A stretch of DNA of 64,000 bases from JAKIYB01 sp964590255 (GTDB lineage Bacteria > Armatimonadota > Hebobacteria > CAIYQO01): NCBI GenBank assembly GCA_964590255.1, contig CAZPYA010000003.1, positions 1 to 64,000 on the forward strand, read 5' to 3'. The notes beneath the pieces were generated by a model. The model ran no database searches, was not told the origin of the DNA, and saw only the letters and a program-made list of their open reading frames with translations. The number at the start of each line of letters is the position of its first letter. Position 1 is the first letter of the stretch. Shown here one piece after another: positions 17,563 through 26,656 of the stretch. The position numbers and the translations under genes are program-made.

Positions 17563-17687
17563 GGGTGGGCGAGCGTCCTCGCGAGCCGACTCCGGGTGGA
17601 TGATTGGTATGTCGTGTTCGACTATACAGTGATCACGACGGCTAAAATTCCCACCCGGAGTCGGCTCGCGAGGACGCTCGCTCGCCC
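17563..17687. mobile_element. MITE-like inverted-repeat element, copy 2
   Basis: Arms 17563-17599 and 17651-17687 pair over 37 positions with only G-T wobble exceptions. Arm sequence GCGAGCGTCCTCGCGAGCCG and loop words GGTATGTCGT and ACTATA are shared with 13792-13917. It lies between convergent genes. A solo arm fragment is at 23264-23293. Confidence 0.8.
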
Positions 17688-17708
17688 ATGCTTCAATACA
17701 TTATATGC

Positions 17709-19757
17709 TCAATCCAAAAACACCGCTCCCGGCCCGATGAGCGTCTGGTCGTGGTGGTCGGGTTGCGAGGTCATCTGGATGCGCAGGGTGGCGGGGCCGG
17801 CGAAGCGGAACTGGAAGAGACGGTCGGCGGTCGCGGTGTGGCGGTAGACGACCGTTTCGGCGCTGCCGTCGGCGGCAATGAGCGAGACGCGGGCGTTGGC
17901 GGCGCCGGTGCGGCAGGCGGGCATGAGCAGGGTGAGGCGGTGCTCGTTGTCATCGGCGGGTTGGATAACCAGCTCACCGATGCCGCCGCTGCCGGGATAC
18001 GGCAGGCTGCCATACGCGGCCTTACCGGTGTTGACATCAGCCACGCCGTTGACGGTGAACGCGGTGAAGCCGCCGACGGCATTATATGACCAGTGCATCG
18101 AGGTAAAGGAGCCGTCCTTCACCGTGTCGGCGAAGGGGGCGCGGATGACTTTCGTCGGGGTGGCGACCTCGCCGGTCTTCAGCGACGCGGACGGCGCCTT
18201 TTTCTGCCAGTTCCACAGTACGTAGCCGCCGCGGCCGACCTCCTTCACCGGCAGGCCGTCGAAGGTCGCCGCCGGGCCGTCGGCGGTGGAGATGGCCACC
18301 ACTTGCGGTTTGGTGATGGTCGCGGCGCCCGCCAGCAGCGGCAGCGCGGCGGGATCACGCACCGGATTGGCCGTGATGACGACGGGCATGTCCTGGAAGA
18401 GCGCGGAGACGGGGCTGGCGCATTCCATGGCGCCGGTGAGGCCGGTCGCGCGGGCCATCGCCCAGGCAGCGCCGGCCAGTTTCTCGGCGTCGGTCGCCGG
18501 CTGCATTTCCAGATAGGTGAAGCGCTCCTTCGAATTGTACGGGCGCATGGTCGGCAGCGACCACCGCGCGGTGTAGCGGCCGTCGGCGCCCTTCACCGCC
18601 GGTACGGCGACCCATTTCCAGGTGTCGGAGGTGGGGCCGGTCGGGCCGCGGTCGGGATCGATCTCGTATGACGTGGTGACGAAGAACTCAAGCTTGCCGG
18701 GCGCCTCGCCGCGCACCGCCGCCGATGCCACCGCCTCCCGCCCGTCAATCGTCACTGTCACGTCGTTGATGGCCGGACGGCTGCCCTTCCCCTTCAGCAC
18801 TTCGTCGAAGAAGAGCACCGTCTGCGGCAGGTTCCAGTAGCCGTGGCCCTCGTTCGGCCCGATGAGGAAGTGCTTGTTGGCGGGCATGGCGGCGAAGATG
18901 CGCATCGCCTTCGTCAGCCGGAAGGTGGGGTCGTTGGCGCCGACGGTGTAGAGGATGGGGCCGGGGCGCTTCGCCAGCGACAGGTAGGAGTCGAAGCGCG
19001 CGCGCCAGGCCCGGGCGTCGGCCTCCGTCCAGCCGCCGGGCAGCATGTTGTACGCCTCCTCTTTTAGGCCGAAATCGGAGGTGTAAACCTGCGGATTCAC
19101 CGCCTTCACCCGCGGATCGATGCCGTAGAGCATGGAGGAGAAGATGCCGCCGTAGGAGGAGCCGAAGGCGCCGAGTTTCTCGCCGTCCACCTCCGGCTGC
19201 GCCAGCAGCCAGCTCACCCCGCGCTTCGCCGCCACCATCACCTGGTAATGCAAGCTATCTTTGAAGTCGTTCTCCTTCGACCAGTAGCCGGTTCTGGCAA
19301 AATTGAGCGCGCCGTAGTGGGTGAAGCGGCGGGGCACATCGGGCTTATTCGGATCGTAGTCGGGTGTCGGCTTGAAATCCCAGTCATAAAAGAGCGTGCA
19401 GTAGCCGGCGGTGGCGAAGGTGCGGATGACCGGCCAGTACCACGAGGCGGCGGTGCCGCGGGTGCCGGTGTCGGCGCCGTGGGTGGCGATAATGGCGGGC
19501 GCCTTGTGTGCGGCGTCTACGCCGTCGGGCACCGCATACACCGCGTGCACCCGCACCGGCTGGCCCTTGTAAACGAGGCTGGTGTAGAGGAATTCCGTCC
19601 ACCGCCACCCCTGCTCCTGCTTCGTCTCGATCACCTGCACGTCATACGGCAGGTCTGCCGGTTCGGCAAAATAGTCCGCCGGCACCGCCGGCTCCTCGGC
19701 ATGCGCCATGAGAGCCAGCAGCAGGATAGCCAACAACAGCACAGGGGTAAACGACAT
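17709..19757 (-). CDS. secreted alpha/beta-hydrolase (esterase/peptidase-like)
   Basis: This 682-aa protein has a clear signal peptide (cleavage after AHA at residue 20). The catalytic domain has the nucleophile elbow GSSYGG (S201), D276 in GANDPT and H305 in NEGHGYW, a full Ser-Asp-His triad. Residues 155-210 (YQVMVAAKRGVSWLLAQPEV) resemble acetylxylan-esterase and dipeptidyl-peptidase-like hydrolases. The second half (about 330-682) contains beta domains, including an AFGSx-free region with DNEHRLTLLMP, probably carbohydrate-binding. Start at 19757 has GGAGG upstream; the frame is open further but overlaps the divergent gene. It likely removes acyl groups from polysaccharides in the envelope or medium. 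Confidence 0.8.
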   Translation of the reverse strand: MSFTPVLLLAILLLALMAHAEEPAVPADYFAEPADLPYDVQVIETKQEQGWRWTEFLYTSLVYKGQPVRVHAVYAVPDGVDAAHKAPAIIATHGADTGTRGTAASWYWPVIRTFATAGYCTLFYDWDFKPTPDYDPNKPDVPRRFTHYGALNFARTGYWSKENDFKDSLHYQVMVAAKRGVSWLLAQPEVDGEKLGAFGSSYGGIFSSMLYGIDPRVKAVNPQVYTSDFGLKEEAYNMLPGGWTEADARAWRARFDSYLSLAKRPGPILYTVGANDPTFRLTKAMRIFAAMPANKHFLIGPNEGHGYWNLPQTVLFFDEVLKGKGSRPAINDVTVTIDGREAVASAAVRGEAPGKLEFFVTTSYEIDPDRGPTGPTSDTWKWVAVPAVKGADGRYTARWSLPTMRPYNSKERFTYLEMQPATDAEKLAGAAWAMARATGLTGAMECASPVSALFQDMPVVITANPVRDPAALPLLAGAATITKPQVVAISTADGPAATFDGLPVKEVGRGGYVLWNWQKKAPSASLKTGEVATPTKVIRAPFADTVKDGSFTSMHWSYNAVGGFTAFTVNGVADVNTGKAAYGSLPYPGSGGIGELVIQPADDNEHRLTLLMPACRTGAANARVSLIAADGSAETVVYRHTATADRLFQFRFAGPATLRIQMTSQPDHHDQTLIGPGAVFLD

Positions 19758-19823
19758 GGCGGATAGCCTCCGATGGGTGGATGATTCAGCGAAGGGAGAG
19801 GGAAGTCCTGCCGGGGGGCGAAG

Positions 19824-21494
19824 ATGAGTCGCATGCAGATCTACCTGGCCGATGCCTTCACCAAAATCTGCCCCGATGGCGCGACCATTGGCGGGGCGCT
19901 GCAGCCGATTGGGGATGGCGTGCGGCTGTGCGGTGCCGGGGGCGAGGTGGTGTCGTTTCAGCTTGTGCTGGCGGCGGGGGACGTGTGCCTGGACGAGGTG
20001 ACGGTGGAGTGCGAGCCGCTGCGGGGAGAGGGCGGCGAAATCGGCGGCATCGAGGCGTGGCGCATCGGGTTCCTGCGGGCGCCGAGCGAACCGTCCACCG
20101 GGTGGCGGTCGGCGCGGTGGGTGTCTGATCCGCTCTTTCCGATGGAGTCGTTCCGCGTGGTGCATCGGGATGTGCAGCCGGTGTGGGTGAACATGCGCAT
20201 CCCGCGCGGGGTGTCCGGCGATTTTCGCGGCGTCTGCCGGGTGCGCGCTCGCGGGCAGGAGCCGGTCGAAATTCCCATCGCGATGCGTGTCTGGGGCTTC
20301 GACCTGCCGGCGGCGCCGACGCTGACGAACCTTTTCGACTTCGCCATCGGTGAGTTTTCCGGCGGCTTTCAGCAGGTGTATGGCCCGGTGGACGGCGCGG
20401 GATTCCCCGCCTTCGCCCGCTTCATGCGCTACCTGCGCGACCACGGCATCAACGGATTATTCTACAACCACCCGCTGGTGAGCAGCGGCCTGCTGACCTT
20501 CAATGAGGCGGACGGCCATTTCCGCGCCGATCTGCGCCGCATCGGGCCGGTGCTCGACCTGCTGCGCGAATTGGGCATGGTCTTCAACCACTGGCCGGCG
20601 CCGGTGTGGCCCACGCACGAGATCTTCTTCGACATTTACACGGCCTTCGCGCCATTCAAAGATCTGGGCGCCGACGTTTACGCCGACCCGCGCTTCACCC
20701 GGGCACTGCTGGAGGTGGGCGAGGCGCTGGCGCGTGCCGTCGACCACGAGGGCTTCGCCTACCTGTACGACGAGCCGCACCTGCCCTGGCACGGTGACCA
20801 GTTGGCGGCGCTGTCGCGCGACTTCCGCGCCCGCTGCCCGCGCAGCCGGCAGATGAGCGCCATCGGCGATCCGGCGATGATCGCCCGCGTGCTGGACGAG
20901 GACCTGCCGGTCGACATCATCGTCGGCCACCTGTCGTTCTACCAGCCGGACCTGCACCGGCGCATTGTGGCGAGCGGGCGCGAGTTCTGGTGGTACACCA
21001 GCAACTGGTCGTCCTCGCATCTCTCCTTCTGGCTGGACGAGCCGATGCTGCATCACCGCCTGCTCTACTGGCTCACCTGGCGCTACGGCGTGCCGGCGTT
21101 GGGCTACTGGAACACCAGCGTGTGGAACTACCGCGAATACGGCTACGAAAACATCGACGCCGGCCGCCGCATGGAGTGGCCCTACGGCAACTGGAACGTG
21201 ACCCCCACCGAAGCGTGGGGCCACGGCAACGCCGACGGCCAGCTCGTCTTCCCCGGCCCCGACGGCCCCATCGGCACGCTGCGCTGCGAAGCCATCCGCC
21301 ACGGCGTGCAGGACCACGCCTACCTCACTTTACTCTCGGCCGTCGCGCGGCACGACGATGCCTGCCGGGAGTTGGAAAAGGACATCCGGCGCGGTATCGG
21401 CACGCTAAAACGCCCGACCCGCCAGGCGGAGACGCTGGCCGGCCTGCGCGAGCGGATGGGGACGGCGCTGGAACAGGCACAATACACATCGTAG
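19824..21494 (+). CDS. DUF4091-domain protein (glycoside-hydrolase-like)
   Basis: This 556-aa protein has an N-terminal beta domain, a central barrel (FDFAIGEFSGG, then FAYLYDEPHLPWH with a candidate acidic pair) and the C-terminal DUF4091 signature (NADGQLVFPGPDGPI followed by LRCEAIRHGVQDHAYL). DUF4091 proteins often occur in polysaccharide loci and are thought to act on glycans, but their activity is mostly undefined. No signal peptide is visible. It is divergent from the esterase with 66 bases between start codons. A 24-bp stretch of its 3' end reappears at 22499-22522. Confidence 0.88.
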   Translation: MSRMQIYLADAFTKICPDGATIGGALQPIGDGVRLCGAGGEVVSFQLVLAAGDVCLDEVTVECEPLRGEGGEIGGIEAWRIGFLRAPSEPSTGWRSARWVSDPLFPMESFRVVHRDVQPVWVNMRIPRGVSGDFRGVCRVRARGQEPVEIPIAMRVWGFDLPAAPTLTNLFDFAIGEFSGGFQQVYGPVDGAGFPAFARFMRYLRDHGINGLFYNHPLVSSGLLTFNEADGHFRADLRRIGPVLDLLRELGMVFNHWPAPVWPTHEIFFDIYTAFAPFKDLGADVYADPRFTRALLEVGEALARAVDHEGFAYLYDEPHLPWHGDQLAALSRDFRARCPRSRQMSAIGDPAMIARVLDEDLPVDIIVGHLSFYQPDLHRRIVASGREFWWYTSNWSSSHLSFWLDEPMLHHRLLYWLTWRYGVPALGYWNTSVWNYREYGYENIDAGRRMEWPYGNWNVTPTEAWGHGNADGQLVFPGPDGPIGTLRCEAIRHGVQDHAYLTLLSAVARHDDACRELEKDIRRGIGTLKRPTRQAETLAGLRERMGTALEQAQYTS

Positions 21495-21522
21495 CGGCAC
21501 AATGTAGCCGAAGGAGGACGAT

Positions 21523-22313
21523 ATGCCGGAGATCATTCGCTGGGAGGAACAAGTAAAAAACGGCGTTTACGAGCGCTATCTCTACGGCTTGCCGATCTTC
21601 GATACCAATGGTGTGCATGGCGTTGAAGATGCCATGGTGACATTTCTGCGTGCATTAGTGTCAGCCTATCCCTGCGCGGCGCAGATTGGTTTGATGGCAC
21701 TGGAGGGAGATGACCCGCGAGCGTTGTTTGCGCCGCTCAAAGAGGGGGTGGACTTTTTTCTTACACAGGTCGACAGTTATGCACTGGCAGAATCTGGGTG
21801 TCTTCCGATCCGGAAGGCGGTTGCTTCTTCCCCCGTCTACCCGCATCCTTCTTCGATTTACCCTATGACGACACACGGTTACTGATCGACTACCTTATTG
21901 GTTATGACCAGCCGATTCTTTATCTGAATGTCGACGGAGCTTATTTGCGCCAACTCGAAAACGTGTATCGTCATCCGCCGGCTTGTAATGGTTCTGCATA
22001 CGATGATTGCTGGTGGGGTGAAGTGACGAAATGCATACCGCTCGGTCTACGCGGCGGAGGAGATGATGCGATGTATACCGTTTACACCCGAGATCAGTCC
22101 TATTTCCATCTCCTTGATGCTCCGCTGACTGAAACGTGTGAAGCGATTCGCGCGACGCCCTGGTTTCATGAACATATGCACGAACTGCGCTGGTGGGATG
22201 AAGGAGATGGCCTGTCGCTTATGCTTCCAGAGGTTATCGAAGTGGAGAAGGCTGCGGAAGCACAACGCCAGGAGAACCAGCGCAAGATGGCACAGCCGAA
22301 TGAGGAGGATTAG
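21523..22313 (+). pseudogene. hypothetical protein gene split by a 1-bp deletion
   Basis: The first part (21523-about 21790, MPEIIRWEEQVKNGVYERYL...) and the second (from about 21792, IWVSSDPEGGCFFPRLP... to 22313) are in different frames and join smoothly as ...SYALA-(E/D)-IWVSSDPEG if one base is added near 21790. The restored product is about 263 aa, soluble, rich in aromatic and acidic residues. I do not recognise its family. GGAGG lies just before the start. Base composition is less GC-rich than neighbours, suggesting later arrival. It may be an authentic pseudogene or an assembly error. Confidence 0.65.
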
Positions 22314-22498
22314 TCGCAGGACTCACTCCCACTGTGCCGGAATATCTCGAGTAGAACGGAGTAAAAAACCGACCGTGACATCCTGCGTTCGCTGGCAGCG
22401 CGCATCTGCAGGTAGATGTCCCGGTGGGTGTAAGTATATCAGGCATTGCTTGCCGATGCGCCTTCACGATACTTTGCTCCGAAACGTCCGGTACGGCT

Positions 22499-22522
22499 GG
22501 CGGAGACGCTGGCCGGCCTGCG
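22499..22522 (+). repeat. 24-bp duplicate of the DUF4091 gene 3' end
   Basis: Bases 22499-22522 are identical to 21425-21448, inside the DUF4091 gene (encoding ETLAGLR). Similarity continues loosely for about 20 bases upstream, and the frame then closes with TAG. This looks like a decayed fragment of a second DUF4091 copy. The surrounding gap 22314-22672 holds a weak hairpin at about 22375-22422 and nothing else I can support. Confidence 0.7.
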
Positions 22523-22672
22523 TGAATAGTTGAGGACGTCGGGTGGTAGTCTGGTCTGTTGTGTCTGACCATCGATCACTGCCTACTCGCCCGCCCGAGA
22601 AGGGATCGCATACCTCAACGCGAAACAGAGCGATGTGACACGCTCCCGGCTACTGCATGAAAGGTATTCGCC

Positions 22673-23242
22673 ATGACCGCACGTTGCGCGCTGATTATCA
22701 TCGACATGCAGAACGATTTCGTCCTGCCCGGGGCGCCGGCGTGCGTGGCGGGGGCGGCGGCGACGGTGCCGGCGATTCGCCGTTTGCTGGAGGATTTTCG
22801 TGCCCGTGCGTGGCCGGTCTTTCAGGTGGTGCGAGAATACCGGGCGGACGGCAGCGACATCGAGTTGCCGCGGCTGCCTGGCTTTCAACGGCAACCGTAC
22901 CTGGTGCCGGGTACGCCCGGCGGCGAGATCGTCGCCGAACTCGCGCCGCTACCGGGCGAGTACCGCGTCGTAAAAAACCGCTTCAGCGCCTTCATGCTCA
23001 CCGAGCTGGACCTGATGCTGTGCCGGTTGGGCGTCGCTGATGTGGTGATCTGCGGCACGCAGTATCCGAACTGCATCAGGGCGAGCATCTTCGATGCGGT
23101 AGCGCTGGGCTACCGGGTGACGAACGTGACCGACGCCACCTCGGCGCAAACCCCGGAGGTCGCCGCCGCCAACATCCGCGACATCGCGCATATTGGCGTC
23201 CAGTGCGTCACGCTGGACGCTTACCTCGCCGATCCTTCGTAG
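22673..23242 (+). CDS. isochorismatase-family cysteine hydrolase
   Basis: This 189-aa protein has the cysteine-hydrolase triad D11 (ALIIIDMQNDF), K101 (VVKNRFSAF) and C134 (QYPNCIRASIFDAVALGY). The family includes nicotinamidases, isochorismatases and N-carbamoyl amide hydrolases. The residues before the Cys (GTQYPNC rather than GxxTxxC) fit the uncharacterised amidase-like branch. An AAAGG precedes the ATG. It stands alone between a pseudogene and a convergent secreted lyase-like gene, so no pathway is implied. Confidence 0.88.
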   Translation: MTARCALIIIDMQNDFVLPGAPACVAGAAATVPAIRRLLEDFRARAWPVFQVVREYRADGSDIELPRLPGFQRQPYLVPGTPGGEIVAELAPLPGEYRVVKNRFSAFMLTELDLMLCRLGVADVVICGTQYPNCIRASIFDAVALGYRVTNVTDATSAQTPEVAAANIRDIAHIGVQCVTLDAYLADPS

Positions 23243-23263
23243 CAAACTGCTTGTGGCGTTCCG

Positions 23264-23293
23264 CAGTGGGCGGGCGAGGACGCTCGCGCGCCC
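23264..23293. repeat. solo arm of the 125-bp inverted-repeat element
   Basis: GCGAGGACGCTCGC in this stretch matches the right arms at 13890-13917 and 17651-17687. No opposite arm is seen nearby, so it is a fragment. Confidence 0.55.
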
Positions 23294-23300
23294 GGCGGTG

Positions 23301-26300
23301 TTATTTCGCGAATTCCGCGGGCATCATCAGTGGCCCGGCCGGCAGTTTGCGCGCTCGCGCGGATTCGTCAATCTCGTGGAAGCGGAGCAGGTTGCCACCG
23401 GCGATGACGCGCTGGGTGATGGCGCCTCTGGCATCCAGGGTGACGAGGGCGAGTTGGGCGTCGCTGTCCAACGGGCCGGCCTGGGCGCGGGCGCCGGTGG
23501 CGTTGAGCATCACCCAGGTGGTCGCGCGGTCCATTTCGCTGATCACTTTGAGCACGGTCAGGTGGTCGTCGTCGCGCACCACCTCGATGCGCGGCGGCTC
23601 TTTGCCGTCCGGCGGGGCGAGCAGCGCGGAGGGTTTCAGCGTCGGCGCGTGGGGCAGTAAAACTGAGGTGAAGGTCACTTCCTGCCCCTGGCGCGCCATG
23701 CCCGACCACGTCTGCCGCAGTTGGATGGGTGAGCCGCGGAAGGGATTTTCCGCATAGCGGTCGGTGACGGTGTGCGCGCGGCCGGCGCGAGGCGAGAAGT
23801 AGACCAGCAGGTCCCAGGCCGGGTTGCGAATGGCCTGCCCCTCGCGGCCCAGGCCCATGGCGGTGTAGTAGAGCCGGTCGTAGTAGCTGTTGAACCAGTT
23901 GGCGCCGCACTCCGGCCCGAGAATGCGGGTGTTGTAGCATGGGCCCAGCCGCACCTTCATGGTGGCGTCGAAGCGCGCTCGGTCTTTCACCACCAGGAAG
24001 CCGTTTTTCACGAAGAGCAGGTCGCGGGTGTAGGTGACCGGCAGGTGCTGGTAACCGGGGGTGCTCACGCGCGCGAAGGTGAAAGCTGGATCATCCACGT
24101 AGAGCGGCACGGTGGTCGCCAGCGGACTGAGGCTGGCGGGCACGCCGTCCAGGTCCTCGATCCAGAGGATATTCTGCAGGTCCGGCGTGTTGTCAAAATA
24201 GCCCTGCCCCGCCAGCAGCGCGGCGTCCTGCTGCATGAGCGCGTGGATATTTCCCGGCAGTTCGCCGCCGTGGCCGGCCAACGGCAGCAGTTCCACCAGC
24301 GCCCACAGGCTCTGCGCGTCGTTGCCGCTGCTCATGATTACTTTATCCGGTATCCAGCGCGAGCCGTCCATGGAATCGATCCAGAAGCCGCCGTGCGCCT
24401 TTTGCTCGGGCGTGGTCGGCACGTTCGGGTGCCGCCAGGTGACGCGGCTGCCCGCCGGCGGCGCTTTGGGCGTCACCGTGTCGTCGGCCAGTAGGTAGGC
24501 CACGGCGAAGTTATTGCGCGCCGCGTTATAGGAGATATGGTACTGCAGGAAGCGCGCATCCAGGTGATTCGTGTAATACTCCGCGATGCGGTGGCTGCTC
24601 CAGCGGAAGCGGCCGTCGCGCGTCACCCGCGAGAGCAGCTCATACGCCCACATGCCCATGCCCACCTCGTGCCAGCCGTTGCCGGAGGCGAAGGGCGGGC
24701 AGGCGCCGCCCGGCGCCACCATCTCCACGTAACGGGCCAGCGTCTTCGTGAATCCCCGGTTCTTGCGGAACGCCTCCCAATCGCCGCTGTGGAAATAATA
24801 GGCGATGGCGGCGTCGAAGAAGACCCAGTGATAGTTGGCGGAGGCGTCGTCCGCATCGCCCACTTCGCCGATGAGCGGGTCGTGGTAGTTGATGTAAGCG
24901 ATCACGCGCGGATCGACGGGCTTGCCGTCCTGCTCCGCCACGTCGCGGGCGATCTTCAGGCCGATGTAGCGCTGCCAGACGCGGTTATGCGTGCCAGACT
25001 CGCCGAAGAAATCCGCTGGCGGGTTGGCCGCCAGCCGGTGCATAAATGCCCGGTAGCGCTTCTCTGCGTCTTTCGGCGCCAGCGGGCTGGCGGGATCGTC
25101 CTTCCAGGTGAGGTAGCGATACAGGGTCAGGCCGGTCAGCCGCGTCCACAGCAGGGCGTTTTCGCCATTGCCTTGCGGGTAGACGTCCAGATACATATCC
25201 ATCACGTCACGCGCCAGTTGCGCGTATGCGGCGTCGCCGGTGGCGCGGTGCAGCGCCAGGCACTGCAGCGCGGTCCAGCAGGCCCAGCCGTTTTTCGTGC
25301 GGATGGCCGTGTTCGCGTCGGCTTTCAGCGTCGGCTCGATGTGCCGGCGGATGAAAGGGAGATAATCGTCTTTGCCACGCACGAAGCCGTGGCGATAGAA
25401 GCCGTCGCGATGGTCCTGCACCGCGTTGTGCAGCAGGCGGTCGGGCTCCATGTGGTTGATCTGGCCTGGCAGCGCGGGCACCACCGTCGCCGCGGTGGTC
25501 GGCGCCACCACCCGCAGCGGCATCCGGGTTACCACCCGGTTACCAGCGAGCGCCTCGATGACGTAGACGCCGGGAGTTTTCACGGCATCGGCCGCAATAT
25601 CCCACATCTCGATGGCGGTCATGCCTTTGGGTATCGCCACCGCCAGCGTCTTCTTCGCCACCACGCCACCCCGCGCGTTGCGCACGCGCAGGCCGGTCAG
25701 CGTGGCCGGCGCCCTGCACGCCTCTATGTCGGCGCGCACCGACCAGGCCATCCCCACAGGCAGCGCGTCATGCGACACCGTCAGCGTGCCGAGGAGATCG
25801 TCCCGATCCGTCAGCCGGAAGAGCGCCTGCTGCTTAGGATCGTTGGAGAAGCCCCATCCGAGCTGATTCAGCCCGCGGCCGGGATCGATGTCCGCGGCCA
25901 GCAAGCCCAGGCGCAGCGGTTCGCCCGCCCGAGCCTGGAAGCCCAGGTCGCTCCACGGGATAGCCACTTCGATATCATAACCCTCCGGGGTGTCCCGCAC
26001 CTGCCAGCGCGTGTGCGCCGTCAGCTTCCAGTAGCCGTCGCGCGCGTCGAGGATATTGCGGTCATTCGGCAGCAGCGCGCCACGGGCGCCGGGAGCCATC
26101 GGCGCATAGCGCAGGCCGATGAACGGCGCCGTATGATACGGGGAATTCGGTGTCATCGGCTCGCGAAAGGAGGCGAGGTGCAGCATGAGACTGTCGCAGA
26201 ACCACGGCGCCGGCCCCTGATTGCCCGCGCTGTCCGGCCGGGCGCCGAGCAAGTGGTCGTCTACCATCCGGGCGGCGATATAGAGGTGCGTTTCATCCCA

Positions 26301-26558
26301 GGCCAGCGCCACGCGGCCGCTCAGATCGGCGTCGTCGCGTATCGGCGCCATGCCGGACATCGGCGTCACCAGCGGATCCTTGCTGAAGGCGCTGAGGACA
26401 ATGGGCGTCCGTGCCAGGTCCCACTCGCCCAGCGCGCCGTCGATGATGATCGGCGAGGCCGGTTTCATCAGCAGATACTCCGGCGGGGTGGGCGCCAGGG
26501 TCGCCGCCAGCCCGGCGGTCATCGCACACAGCAGAAGCCCAAGCATTGTCGCGCGCAT
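23301..26558 (-). CDS. secreted CBM9-like plus heparinase II/III-like protein
   Basis: This 1085-aa protein starts with a signal peptide (MRATMLGLLLCAMTAGLAA). Residues about 35-270 resemble a family 9 carbohydrate-binding module (IIIDGALGEWDLA, GRVALAWDETHLYIAARMVD, GYDIEVAIPWSDLG). A helical (alpha/alpha) toroid follows (about 380-700, with YHWVFFDAAIAYYFHSGDW). The C-terminal beta region resembles heparinase II/III-type lyases. GGAGG lies before the start at 26558; 20 residues upstream in frame are ignored because the signal peptide would be buried. It probably acts on an acidic or neutral polysaccharide outside the cell. It follows trpE on the same strand with a 98-base gap. Confidence 0.72.
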   Translation of the reverse strand: MRATMLGLLLCAMTAGLAATLAPTPPEYLLMKPASPIIIDGALGEWDLARTPIVLSAFSKDPLVTPMSGMAPIRDDADLSGRVALAWDETHLYIAARMVDDHLLGARPDSAGNQGPAPWFCDSLMLHLASFREPMTPNSPYHTAPFIGLRYAPMAPGARGALLPNDRNILDARDGYWKLTAHTRWQVRDTPEGYDIEVAIPWSDLGFQARAGEPLRLGLLAADIDPGRGLNQLGWGFSNDPKQQALFRLTDRDDLLGTLTVSHDALPVGMAWSVRADIEACRAPATLTGLRVRNARGGVVAKKTLAVAIPKGMTAIEMWDIAADAVKTPGVYVIEALAGNRVVTRMPLRVVAPTTAATVVPALPGQINHMEPDRLLHNAVQDHRDGFYRHGFVRGKDDYLPFIRRHIEPTLKADANTAIRTKNGWACWTALQCLALHRATGDAAYAQLARDVMDMYLDVYPQGNGENALLWTRLTGLTLYRYLTWKDDPASPLAPKDAEKRYRAFMHRLAANPPADFFGESGTHNRVWQRYIGLKIARDVAEQDGKPVDPRVIAYINYHDPLIGEVGDADDASANYHWVFFDAAIAYYFHSGDWEAFRKNRGFTKTLARYVEMVAPGGACPPFASGNGWHEVGMGMWAYELLSRVTRDGRFRWSSHRIAEYYTNHLDARFLQYHISYNAARNNFAVAYLLADDTVTPKAPPAGSRVTWRHPNVPTTPEQKAHGGFWIDSMDGSRWIPDKVIMSSGNDAQSLWALVELLPLAGHGGELPGNIHALMQQDAALLAGQGYFDNTPDLQNILWIEDLDGVPASLSPLATTVPLYVDDPAFTFARVSTPGYQHLPVTYTRDLLFVKNGFLVVKDRARFDATMKVRLGPCYNTRILGPECGANWFNSYYDRLYYTAMGLGREGQAIRNPAWDLLVYFSPRAGRAHTVTDRYAENPFRGSPIQLRQTWSGMARQGQEVTFTSVLLPHAPTLKPSALLAPPDGKEPPRIEVVRDDDHLTVLKVISEMDRATTWVMLNATGARAQAGPLDSDAQLALVTLDARGAITQRVIAGGNLLRFHEIDESARARKLPAGPLMMPAEFAK

Positions 26559-26656
26559 CAGGAATCCTCCGTCCCCCCTACTATTCGCGCGGGCAAGGGT
26601 ATCTCCTTGTATCATCACGACGCTCCCTCAACCGGGGAAGGGTTACCCACCCATTG

